A DNA stretch of 64,000 nt from Trema orientale (Eukaryota; Streptophyta; Magnoliopsida; Rosales; Cannabaceae): contig JXTC01000072.1 of assembly GCA_002914845.1 (NCBI GenBank), positions 579,875 through 643,874 of the forward strand, given 5' to 3'. The notes under the pieces are model-generated. The model did not search any database and had not been told where the DNA came from. It saw only the letters and a program-made list of their open reading frames with translations. Positions 34,376 through 45,600 of the stretch are shown here, in pieces (position 1 is the first letter of the stretch; each line of letters begins with the position of its first letter). The position numbers and the translations under genes were made by a program.

Positions 34376-34919
34376 CTATAAACCAAGAATAGAAAATGTT
34401 AAGAAATGTAATTAAGCCACTTCAATGTGACAATCTATTCTCTATGCCATAACCGGAGTTGCCTCATCATCCACACTTACAATCCAAAAAAAAAAAAAAA
34501 ATCAAAATGTTAGGAAATGTAATTAAGCTACTTCAACATATGAAGTCATCTATCTTGCCCCATACTCAGATTGCTTCCTCATCAATACTATCAGCCTCTC
34601 CATCTCCAATAGGTGCAATCTATCCAATATCCATATCTACGAACAAAAAAATGAAAATGTCAAGAAATGTAATCAAGCAACTTCAATATGCGACAAAAAC
34701 TATCCACTCCAATCTGCCCCATACCCAGAATTGCCTCCTCATTAGCAATATCAGTATTTTCATCTCCAATAGGCACTATCTATCCAACACCCACATCTAC
34801 AAACAAAAAAATGAAAATGTCAGGAAATTTAATTAAGAGACTTCAATATGCAACAAAATCTATCCACTCTAATCTGACCCACTCCAATATCTTGACATTT
34901 TCATTTCTTTTGTTTGTAG

Positions 34920-34985
34920 ATATGGGTATTGGACACATACTGCCTATTAGAGATGCTGATGGTGCTGATGAGGAGGCAATTTCGG
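34920..34985 (+). CDS. Candidate acidic exon, second copy
   Basis: TTTGTAG acceptor and TCGG|GTATAGG donor, 66 nt, both ends phase 1. Encodes DMGIGHILPIRDADGADEEA. A further copy at about 35085-35150 has an in-frame TAG and looks dead. Confidence 0.3.
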
Positions 34986-35332
34986 GTATAGGGCATATTG
35001 GAGTGGATAGATTTTGTCGCATATTGAAGTCGCTTAATATATTTCTTGACATTTTCATTTTTTTCATTTGTAGATGTAGATATTGGATAGATAGCGCTTA
35101 TTGGAGATGGAGAGGCTAATAGTGTTGATGAGGAGGCAATATGGGTATGGGGCATGATAGATGACTTCACATGTTAAAGTGGCTTAATTACATTTCCTAA
35201 CATTTTGATTTTTTTTTTTTTTGCATTGTAAGTGTGGATGATGAGGCAATTTCGGTTATGGCATAGAGAACAGATTGTCACATTGAAGTGGCTTAATTAC
35301 ATTTCTTAACATTTTCTATTCTTGGTTTGTAG

Positions 35333-35601
35333 GCGCGAATGAAATTGTTAATGATGCTGTTGATAATGCACAACATGTTGCTATCGATAAGCTGCCTAAA
35401 TGTGGGATGAATTGCAACTTCAGTTTTAGGTCTTCAAGTGCTTTGGACCATCATGAGAGGAGGGTCCATAAGGCTTACAAGCAACGTTGTTCTTTGTCCC
35501 TCATTTTACTCGTCACTAATGAATATCTGACAACCTTTGTCACTAGGGCTGAGATACTGATACTTTTTACCTGGCTTCAGATACTTTGGTTTTCATTGTG
35601 A
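35333..35601 (+). CDS. C2H2-like zinc-finger exon, right arm
   Basis: Follows a CTTGGTTTGTAG acceptor, again phase 1 (G|GC), and runs 89 codons to TGA. The core KCGMNCNFSFRSSSALDHHE followed by RRVH fits C-x3-C-x12-H-x4-H, close to the C2H2 zinc-finger pattern. The following KAYKQ is basic. The C-terminus is hydrophobic (ILLVTNEYLTTFVTRAEIL). As the last exon of the chain it would give a protein with RG-rich, acidic and finger modules. Function unknown. Confidence 0.4.
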
Positions 35602-35917
35602 TTATGGATTTACTTTCTTTTATCTGCCAGTACTCATTGTTTGTCCTCTGATATATGCTCATGTGTTTGAGTGAATACTTAGCAGATACTTTGGTTTTCG
35701 ATGTGATTATAGGACCTACTTTCAATGAATATCTCGCTCTGTGGCTGAGATATTGGTACTTTTTATCTGGCAGCAGTGTCTTTGGTTTTCAATGTGATTA
35801 TGGGGATCTTCTTTCTTTTGCACCTGCGGACACGAATGTCAGCCCGAAATTTTAGACTCTTGTAAAGCCAATCTTTTGCTGCAGCCATATTTATTTTTTC
35901 TCTATTTTTTTTTTTTT

Positions 35918-36092
35918 TCATTTTGCTGCTTCTAGAAGAACTTTCGAAACTGATGGCAATGAATAAAAACGTTCAATTCTGGCCAGCAAATGATGGAGTT
36001 TTTTTTTTTTCATTTTACTGCTTCTAGAAGAACGTTTGAAACTGATGGCAATGAATAAAAATGTTCAATTCTGGCCAGCAAATGATGGAGTA
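35918..36092 (+). repeat. ~82-bp tandem duplication
   Basis: CATTTTGCTGCTTCTAGAAG...GGCCAGCAAATGATGGAGT (35918-35999) recurs at 36011-36092 with few changes, separated by a T run. Confidence 0.8.
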
Positions 36093-36600
36093 TTGGCTGA
36101 TAAGTAACAGCCAAGTTATTGGCATTATGGAGCAATAGTGCTAGTTTTTGTAACCTCTTTTTCTACCTACTATATAAGCAGACTCTCTCTATCTCTTTTC
36201 ACACTACCGAAAAAAGCTCTCAGCTTCTTTTTCCCCTTCGATTCTCTCCTTAATAGCTTACTTTCTTTTGAGTATTTTAGCGCGTAGTTTCTAGTTCTAG
36301 TTTTTTATGATAATCTAGTTCTAGAAATCTTTGAGTAAGAAGAGGTCTACAAGTTAAATTTCCAGTTCGTAAGAGTAGAGGTATTAGTGTTTCACCCTCT
36401 ACTTTTAGTCGCTGTATCCTGAAAAACTGTCGCTTGCAAAATCCTCAAGTATTCTGGTAGAGGGAGCGAATCAATTTTAAGAACATTATGTAGTACACAG
36501 GCCTCGGCAATTAACAGTGTTTTGTTTTACAGGATTTTCGAAGGAGTAAATTTCTGGTAACTTTATATTTGTCTTAAAGTTTATTATAAAAATTTGTTAT
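36093..36600 (+). mobile_element. Possible solo-LTR-like sequence
   Basis: Contains a TATA-like TACTATATAAGCAGAC (36168), a CT-rich start-like region and a long leader-like segment, as in copia LTRs, but no paired LTR, PBS or internal domain. It could equally be an orphan promoter. Confidence 0.25.
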
Positions 36601-36639
36601 ATTCGTTTGTAACCCTATATATTGCATGTTATTATGTTC

Positions 36640-37085
36640 CTACATTAGCTAGTTCAACTTTCTGTGGGATATTTCTAGGAGATGGTTGGAGTGGACGAAT
36701 GGAGGACAGTATTTTACAGAATGTATCCCTTTGGTCATTCAGGTGGCATGGTTCTGTTTCTTGTTGGATTCCCAAATAAAGCTATCTAGCGATTAGCTTA
36801 GCTTAACTATTTGAGCTTCCAGTATGTCCAAATCTGTAAAATTCTCTCTTCTGGAGATTTTCTTTGTTTGACTTTGAGGATCAACAATGAAGCTGTTTGA
36901 ACTTTTTTTCCACCTTGTTTTCTGAGTTTTTAAGCTCAATTTTCTCAGCAATTGATAACATCCTACCTAGCTTAATAAAAATATCAAGTGATCCATATTA
37001 ATGTTTCTTTTGTTGTCATTCCACTTGTGATTCATATTCGTGTTTCATCTGTTGTCATTCCATATGTTTAGGATGGGATTTGTCA
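36640..37085 (+). pseudogene. Fragment of ExAD (exon 11 end, intron, exon 12 start)
   Basis: Near-copy of about 47505-47900. It encodes LASSTFCGIFLGDGWSGR followed by MEDSILQ, then intron sequence up to TTTAGGATGGGATTT. The donor after ATTCAG is GTGGCA rather than GTAACA, and a frame change after MEDSILQ removes the conserved GCIPVVIQ. Non-functional. Confidence 0.8.
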
Positions 37086-37194
37086 AATATTGTCTGACAA
37101 ACATTGTAAAATATTGTCACGTACTTAAAAAAATTGATGTACACTATACCATGATATATTTGTCAGATTTGTTTTTCAGAAAAATAATAATAAC

Positions 37195-37378
37195 ATTATT
37201 ATTAAAAAAGACTGGTTACTTGAGGAGATCTCTCACTCTGGAATATATACATACGATCATGTTGTTGAACGAGATCTATATTAGAACCGCTCATCCTGAG
37301 GAGACCATACTTAGATATGACGAAAATAGAGTAATATTTTGTTGTCACTGTGGAGATAATAAGACATCAAATGCTTAA
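37195..37378 (+). pseudogene. Fragment of ExAD exon 8, out of order
   Basis: Matches about 46380-46535 (TCTCACTCTGGAATAT, GAACCGCTCATC and the following intron), with small deletions and frameshifts. In the real gene exon 8 lies upstream of exon 11; here it lies downstream, so the duplicate is rearranged. Confidence 0.7.
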
Positions 37379-37449
37379 TTGGATCATTGGTATTGTATAA
37401 GATGAAATTGGAAATTTCAAGTAGCAAACCAAACGCATTATGATGCAAT

Positions 37450-38700
37450 ATACGATTTCACCTTAATTTAATACCACTGAGCATAATATTACTAACTAGT
37501 AGATTATATTACTTTATAGAACATTATTATATACTATTACATACTCAACCTAGACTATAAAAGGTTAAATTTTCATTATTCAGTAAATAACTCAACTTAG
37601 ATTATAAAAGGTTAAATTTTCATTATTCAGTAAATAATTTATATTAATCTAATACAACTAACGATAACTTAACTTTCAATGGACTAAAGTACTTAGTAAA
37701 ACACTATTATGTAGTGTCACATGCTTAAATTAAATTATAATATTTGGTATTAATTAGTGAGTTTTCATATTAACTTAGATTTTGTTGAATTCGTGCTCTA
37801 AAATAGTATTATACAACACTCATTCTCCTTAATTTCTTTATTATCATCTTCTATCTTTACAATCTCTCACATCACTTTATCCGTTTTAATATTTCTCTAA
37901 ATTAATTTTTGAAAGTGGTAATTTTATAAGAGGTATTGTTCTAAATAAATTTTGAAAATGATAGTTTTCTAAATTGACTTGTAGAAGTGGTGCTTTTGTA
38001 ATTAACTTTTATATATGGTCTATTTATCTTTTGTTAAAAGTTGAAGAAGTTAATTGAAAATTATCGCTTTTAAAAGTTGAATCTAAAATACCATATTGAA
38101 AAATATATTTAGAAAAATACAATTTATCTGAAATTTCATATTAACTTATCCACTAAGTATAATTTGACAAAATAGAGGATTATAGTACTTAATAGAATAC
38201 TATGACATGCACATATGCTCAACTAATATTGTAATTGGTTTAATTTCCATTAATTAGTAAAAATCATACTAATTTAGTATCACTAAGTATAATTTGAAAA
38301 TATAAATGACAGTGTTACTTGGTAGAATACTATTTATGATGTCACATGCTTAAATTATATTAAATTTTGATCAATTTCTTGTTAATTAGTGAAATTTCAA
38401 ATTAATTTAATTCATTAAGCACAACGTCACAATTTAAATGGTTAAAATTGTTCAATATTACATTATTACATACAATGTCACACATATTTCAAGGCTTCCT
38501 GAAATTCGGTTTCTTCAACAACCATTGAGTTTATATAAGTATTTGAACTTCAATTTTACTTTTTGCACAGTAACCTAAAACTATTAACATAATTTAACGA
38601 AGTAGTGGAATATAATACTTACTAAAATATTTTCACGTACTCAACTTAGGGTATGATTGGTTAATTTTTCATTAATTGACAAACCAAGGGTTATCTTTAT
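37450..38700. repeat. Degenerate ~130-150-bp AT-rich tandem repeats
   Basis: A module resembling CACTAAGTATAATTTG, then ACTTAGTAGAATACTATTA, then TGTCACATGCTTAAATTA, then TTAATTAGTGAAATTTCA recurs about seven times with heavy divergence. A 47-bp block (37546-37645) is freshly duplicated within it. Confidence 0.5.
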
Positions 38701-40855
38701 CAATCAAAAACACTTCTAATTCTTTTTCTAAAATTGTTTGCAAGCAAAACGGACCCAAACCTTATCAACATGGCACTTTTGCTGCTCTATGATCTATTCC
38801 CAATTAATTATACTAATGTAAATAGAACAAATTTAATAGCCTATTCACACGACCCAATTGTGCCAACTTATTTATAATCAATACATTCCTCTTTAGCATT
38901 TTTTTTTTAAAATATGTTATATGCACTTTTGCAAGTATATCTATCAATGCTTAGTTAAAATTAATTGATTGACAAAAAGTCACGTTTTATTAGAAATACA
39001 AATTTAGGGGAAAGATATTCTCATAGCACAGTTTAAATCAAACGTGGTGACAATTTTAATCGAATTTCATTTTGATTAGTTTCTGGTTCTAGAATTCATA
39101 ACCTAGGATAAAAAGGTTTTACTGATAGAATTAAATCAATCAACCCATGAGGATACATATTTGTTAAATACTATATATACTACATACAGGATAGTTAAAA
39201 CTATCTTGCTTCTTCTCACAACCTTAGCATGTTTTTCCTATGTCCCATTATAAAAATAAACAAATAAATAAAATCAAATTAAAAAATCCCAAGTCTTCTC
39301 TTTAAAATTTTGGCATTTCTCCATATCCACTTTGCAGTACATTTCCAAATACCGATTTTGTATTCAATAATCTCAATTCCTCCATATAAATACCAAATAC
39401 AAATGTTCATGAAAAGCAAAAGAGTATAATTTGCTTCTTATAGAGAATTTAGCTAATCTTGATAGAAATAGAATTCAATATTTTAAGATATACAATTTAC
39501 AACTAAAAAAAAAGTAAGGAACTAGCTAACTTAGTAATCGTTAGCCTCTGGGTCATATGATTTTTTTTTTAAAAAAATATAAAAGGGACTCAATATGTTT
39601 TTTTTTTTTTTTCAAAAAAATTATTCTCCTGTTTTCTCATCTTAAATTCTTTTTCAAAACCAACCAATAAGGAAAACACATAAATTTGAATCTTCCATTG
39701 AGACCAAGAAATTTGAAACGCAAGAACAACTCCCTGTTCTTGTCATTTTGGCTGCTGTGAAGTAGAGCAAGGTCCTGAACTCAATATAATCGACGCCATG
39801 AGATAAATTAGAAGAGAGAGAAAGAATCAAAATTCTTAGAAACTTATACTAAATTATCAATCATCATTTAGTTCATATGGTATTTACTTTATATTGGTAT
39901 TATCCAAAAGATGAGAGGTTGAGGAAGATGAGAGTAAAAAACGACAACTTCTTATTTGTATTATAAACATTCAAAAGGAAGTATAGGTAAAGAACATGTT
40001 ACAAGTTTTGTCACTTTAATTACCCCTCTTTTGCTACCCTTGAAATGCAACATTTGGATTAAAAGTTTTACTTTATGAAAGATCCAATGGCTCAATAGTT
40101 ATGGGGGATTAAGTCTCTCAAAATGAACCGAGGGACTAAATTGGTGCCTTTTATTTTTTTAACTAGAGCAAAGAAAAGAGGTAAGTTAATACTTTTTAAT
40201 TAATTTATAAGAACTTGCTTTTAATAGCTTACGGTGATGTAGGTTGTTGGTGAATTTGCTTAAAATGTTTTGGCTTTGTAAAAACTCAAAAGTGATGCAA
40301 TAAATCTTAACTTGGTTATATGAAAAAAAGAGAAGAAATTTAAGCTAATTATATTTATTTTTTTCTTTTTTATATTAAGGATTGAATTCTAGATCTCAAC
40401 TTTGGAAATGAATGTGATTACTAATCAAATTAAGTCTATAACCACAAGCTAATTATGTTCTTAATACTTGAGGTTAGCTACTTGGTTACAATACAAGATT
40501 CATGTCATCATTGATAGAGTGCTATAAATTGTACCCACTAATCTTAAATTAGTCACCTCAAACTGTATACCTTTTGGAGACCCTACAATCAATGAAAAGT
40601 AAAACTAAGTTATTGATTCCATACAATATCAAGAGACCAATCAAATAAATAAACTTGGAGTTTGTTTAAATTCATACTTTAAAAATGGTATATTACTCCA
40701 GTCCTTTCATGAATGGGCATTTATTGCTAAACTATGCACGTCCTCAATGACTTGTGTAGAGATTCTCTTCACAACATATTATAATGATTAATGGGTTAAT
40801 ATTCACCTAGGTAAACACACGAATTTGTATGTAATGAGGACTGCAATCTAAAACC

Positions 40856-40886
<31 letters not shown>

Positions 40887-42100
40887 AGTGACAAGATTCT
40901 ATATCAATTATTGAGATCCTACAACGGTGAGGACCCCAAAAAAAGAAACAAATTTAGTGGAAAGTTCCTCACATTATTCTAATAAAGGGCGATTTCTAAT
41001 AATGAGCTTATTTGTCGTATAAATAAAGAAATAAAGGCAGCTGCTGGCAGTTTGACTTTGAATAAATAAAATAATATGTATCAGATGATTAAATGTTGTA
41101 TCGGTTCATTCGTTTCCACGTTCCATGTTCTATCACGATACAAATTACACATAATAAATTTATTCCACGATTTTCTGGTTCGTTTTCCATATTCCAAATC
41201 CGTGATAATTAAGCCTTATTGTAGAAAAGGGGGGAAAAAAGAAAGAAAGAGGATTGTGTTGATACTTTGCATTTTACATCAAAATTACAGTAACAACCTT
41301 GTAAGAAAATAGTAATAGTGAATATGATATTCTGTGTGATGAAAAAATAGACTATAATAAAAAGAAAATTTCAATGGTTGCAAATGAATTTTAACTCAAA
41401 TTTTACCGTGCAGTTGAATTTTAAAGAATATTAATGCAAATAATTATAGTGCATTAATTGGTATCATAATTATGACATCAAGTCAATGTTGTATTTTTTT
41501 TTTTCAAAAAAAGAAGAAAAAGAGAAAATACCACATATACATCACATATATATGTATATGGGCACCAATTTAAGTATTTTTTTTACCTATATATAGGTAT
41601 CGTTTTGGTCAATGAAAATTTATTGTGCATATTTTTTTATTATAAAAAATATGAGACATAAATAATATTAATGATGCACATCTTTTCATGCACTTTATTA
41701 TAGTCGTTGGATCACCATTAGATGATGATCCAATGACTTAAAAAAAATACCTACCAATAAGTAAAAGAAAAAATACCTACTGAATTGGCAACCTATATAT
41801 ATATATATGCCCTTGAGTTAAGTTTTTCATCAATTCAAGAGGTTATTGAATTTAGATATTAAATCTGTACACTACACATTCAAAAGACAAATATTTACTC
41901 TTACCTTTATTATTTAAAAAATCTATATATATATATATTCTCATTTTATATATTTTCTTTAAAAAAAACGTTTATACATAACAACTTAGCAGGGATACTT
42001 AATTTGAAAAAAAAATTGACTTAAGTTAAATAACATGTGCATAAAGGTATAATTTTTGTGCAAAATTATACACGGGGATATATATATTTTTTTTCTGAGA
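38700..42100. other. AT-rich gene-poor spacer
   Basis: No gene recognised. It contains a T run of 24 at about 40857-40880 and, near 41550-41810, an imperfect inverted pair (GGGCACCAATTTAAGTA against TACTGAATTGGCAACC) that may be an old MITE. Confidence 0.35.
40215..40330 (+). pseudogene. Fragment of ExAD 5' intron
   Basis: Resembles about 43025-43130 (TTGGTGAATTTGC, AAAATGTTTTG, TGTAAAAACT...AAAAGT, GGTTATATGAAAA) with scattered changes. It suggests that several pieces of the ExAD locus were copied into this spacer. Confidence 0.55.
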
Positions 42101-42109
42101 ACTCGACCG

Positions 42110-42376
42110 ACATAAGTAACATACTAACATTTAGACAAAATCCAATATATTTGTATGGTTTTTTTTTTCCAAAAAAAAAAAATATGGACAAGGCGAATAC
42201 TAACTCTAATTTGTTATATCATATTTAAACTCCATAGTGAGAGACATAAGTAACATACTAACATTTAGACAAAATCCAATATATTTGTATGGTTTTTTTT
42301 TTCCAAAAAAAAAAAATATGGACAAGGCGAATACTAACTCTAATTTGTTATATCATATTTAAACTCCATAGTGAGA
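42110..42376 (+). repeat. Near-perfect 133-bp tandem duplication
   Basis: The block from ACATAAGTAACATACTAAC to AAACTCCATAGTGAG occurs twice back to back with almost no differences, including T and A homopolymer runs. Either very recent or an assembly artefact. Confidence 0.85.
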
Positions 42377-42699
42377 CTAAAAAAATGTAAAAAAAAAAAA
42401 AAAAAGCGTAAAAAAGCGGTCCTCTTAAACAAAATTACGTGTTTAATGGTCTTTTCCAATAAATTCCGGCAAAACACTGCTGGCCCGAATACGACAAGTA
42501 TATTACTCGGATAATAATATAATATCAGGACAAATAAAAATTTGTAGATAGACGAAATTGCCCATAACAGCTCCCTCGGTAGTTGGTGAGTTGAAAGAGG
42601 GTCTTGATGAGCTCAAATGAGATAGGGGTATTTGCAGTCATTTTAACAGAAATTTCTTCAAACTTCATAGCGAGAGACTTGGCGGCTTTTGTATTGATA

Positions 42700-45600
42700 A
42701 TTTGACCTCCATTCTCTCTCTCTCTCTCTCTCTAGACTGATTTGTATGTACATGGAAACCTTAAAAAAAAATAAATAAATTTATTCCCTTTTTTTTAACC
42801 TGGGTTTAGCTGGAAATTCCTTAAGAAGCTCTTGATTAATTGGTATGTAATATCTCTCTCTTTCAAATCCCAATTTTTTTTTTAAAAAATTGAATTCTGT
42901 TTTCTGGGTTCATCTTTTTCTTCCGGGGTGTATTTTCAGGTCCGGTTCTTGACAGCATTTTCTTGTTGTACCGGATCTAATTGAAGGGGTAAGTCAATGC
43001 TTTTAATTTGTCAAAACTGGCTTTTAATGTCGTACTGTGATATGGGTTTTTGGTGAATTTGCCTAAAAATGTTTTGTTTCTGTAAAAACTTAAAAGTCAC
43101 GCAGTATATCTCCAATGGGGTTATATGAAAAATAATAAAGATCATATTTTACTGATTTTGGCTGGTGGGGTTTTAGAATTTCTATGAATTATGAGGTGTT
43201 TGAATGCAACTTTGGTTCAATGTGGCATTTTCATAGTTGTGTAACTGCATTATGTTTTTCTGAAATTGGGATTGATATGAAATGAAGAAAAAAGAGCGTT
43301 GACTATGTTTCCCAAATAAGGATGGTAGAATGGTTTTCTGTATTTGGTTCAAATGTGTATTATTCTCAACTTGTATTTATCAAGAGGGTGGGATTTAGTT
43401 TTAATCTTATAGGTGATTATACTGGGATAAAGAAAGTGCAAATCAGATTTTTTTCTTGAAGAATCTTTTCCAATTAACGTGACATTTTCATAGTTGTTTA
43501 ACTCCATTATGTTTTTCTAAAATTGGGTTTGATATGAAACACATATATAAAAGAGCTTGACTATGTTTCCCAAATAACGATGGTAGAATGGTTTTGTGGA
43601 TTTCGTTTAAATGTGTATATTTCCTTCACTTGTATTTATAATGAGGAATTTGGTTTTAATCTTATAGGTGCTTATATTGGCTTTGGAGGTGAAGATGGTA
43701 CAGTGGTTTATGTAACTTTGATAGATACTTGTCACAGAAGAGGCTTTTGAAAATAATGTTTTCCATACAGAAATGGAAATGCTCATGGTCTCTGTTTGCA
43801 ACAATTGCGTCTGTTGTGGCATTGGTTTCAGTAGTTCATCTCTTCTTGTTTCCTTTGGTGCCCACATTTGACTACTTTAGGCAAGCTCAGATTCCTTGTG
43901 TCCCGATTAATGGATCAGCTGAAGTAGCAACTGACCATGTTAGGGAAGGTCCACAACCTTCTATTGATCTAGATCGTCAGTTTCCTGCTGACTTGCATAA
44001 TGCTGTTGTTTATCGTGGTGCCCCATGGAAGGCTGAGATTGGACGATGGCTTTCTGGCTGTGATACAACTGCGAAAGAAGTCAACATTTCTGAGGTGATA
44101 AAGAGTATTTTTATTAACACATACTGGTGTACCGGTATGATCTTGTAACTGGAGCAGGGTCCAGTATTGTATGTTTTATTGAACAAGACTAGATGTGATG
44201 TTTCATGTAACACCAAGAGTTCCGATAGTTTTTCCTTTTCTTAATTATAAGCCTCTGAAGTCTGGTCTGAACATGGTTTCCCCTTACTGTTTATTTGGTT
44301 GGCAGATTATAGGTGGCAGTGGTTGCAAAAATGACTGCTCTGGTCAAGGTGTTTGTAATCGTGAATTGGGAGAATGTCGGTGCTTTCATGGATTCGGTGG
44401 TTAGTATTTTTTTTCTTTTATTAAAAAAAATTCAATACAAAAATATTGGGTAAGCAAGAAGGCACGTCGTTGCTTAGTTGTAAGTTTCTACATTAAAAAC
44501 TATAATTGTAATAATCAATTAAACCTTATTCCCCTATGTATCAAAATTTACTATACACAGTACATGATGATTGAAGGAACAGGATCACGAAATAAATTGA
44601 TAATAGGGTTGATTTTTCTTAATCTGTTGTATTATTGCTGGCTTTATGAATTCTGCTAATATTGCAGGAGAAGGATGTTCTGAGAGACTGCAGTTGAACT
44701 GCAACTATCCAGCATCACTAGAACTTCCATATGGGAGATGGGTTGTCTCAATCTGTCCTGCTCAGTGTGACACAACAAGAGCAATGTGCTTCTGTGGTGA
44801 AGGCACAAAATATCCCAATCGCCCTTTGGCAGAGGCATGTGGCTTTCAGTTTAAGTAAGCATGATTAGATTCTTATTAGTATTTCATTATTATTGACTAC
44901 GGAACAAGATATGAGTAAGAAATGCTTGTCATGTCTCTCAGATTATCATCTGAACCGGATGGTCCCAAACTGACTGATTGGACAAAACCTGATGAGGATG
45001 TATTCACAACAAATGGTAGCAAAATAGGCTGGTGCAATGTGGACCCAGCTGAAGCATATGCTAACAATGTGAAATTTAAAGAGGAATGTGACTGCAAATA
45101 TGATGGTCTCTGGGGAAGGTTCTGTGAAGTGCCTGTTCTAAGTACTTGTATTAATCAATGCTCTGGTAATGGACTGTGCCGCGGTGGATTTTGTCAGGTA
45201 ACGTTTCTTTTCTTGCACTGCACAAATTTCCAGTGTCTCTTTTGTCTTAGAGGGGGAAAAAGCTTGGAATTAACCGCCGTTATATCATTTAAAAGATGTG
45301 GAGTTTGTTAATGACGAGTTTTGAATTGAAATACTATTGGCCAATGAGAACAGAATTAGGATTCAGAACAAATGTTATAGTTAGCAACAATCTTCTCGAA
45401 TATATATATATATATGTACGTGTGTGTGTGTGTGTCTGAATTTTTTTCAGTTATCTGTATAATGTTTCAGTGCAACACTGGTTGGTATGGAGTAGATTGC
45501 ACTGTTCCATCTGTCATATCATCTATTAGAGAGTGGCCCCAATGGCTTCTTCCTGCTCAGATTGATGTTCCAGATAGTTTGCATTTCGGAAGGAAAGTTG

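Larger units (their letters stand above)
33885..35824. repeat. Large palindrome, arms ~0.95-1.0 kb
   Basis: The left arm (about 33885-34882) is the reverse complement of the right arm (about 34992-35824), with roughly 85-90 percent identity by eye and a short spacer near 34883-34991. Both arms include the zinc-finger-like exon and several copies of a ~150-bp acidic-exon module, so more than one pairing register is possible. A read-through transcript would form a long double-stranded hairpin. No target duplication or short terminal repeats were found, so a foldback transposon cannot be confirmed. Confidence 0.85.

Noticed and set aside
34459..35170. Long open frames on both strands in the palindrome centre (SPIGAIYPIS-type peptides)
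   Set aside because: They are antisense shadows of the repeated acidic exon modules and run through the likely splice sites.
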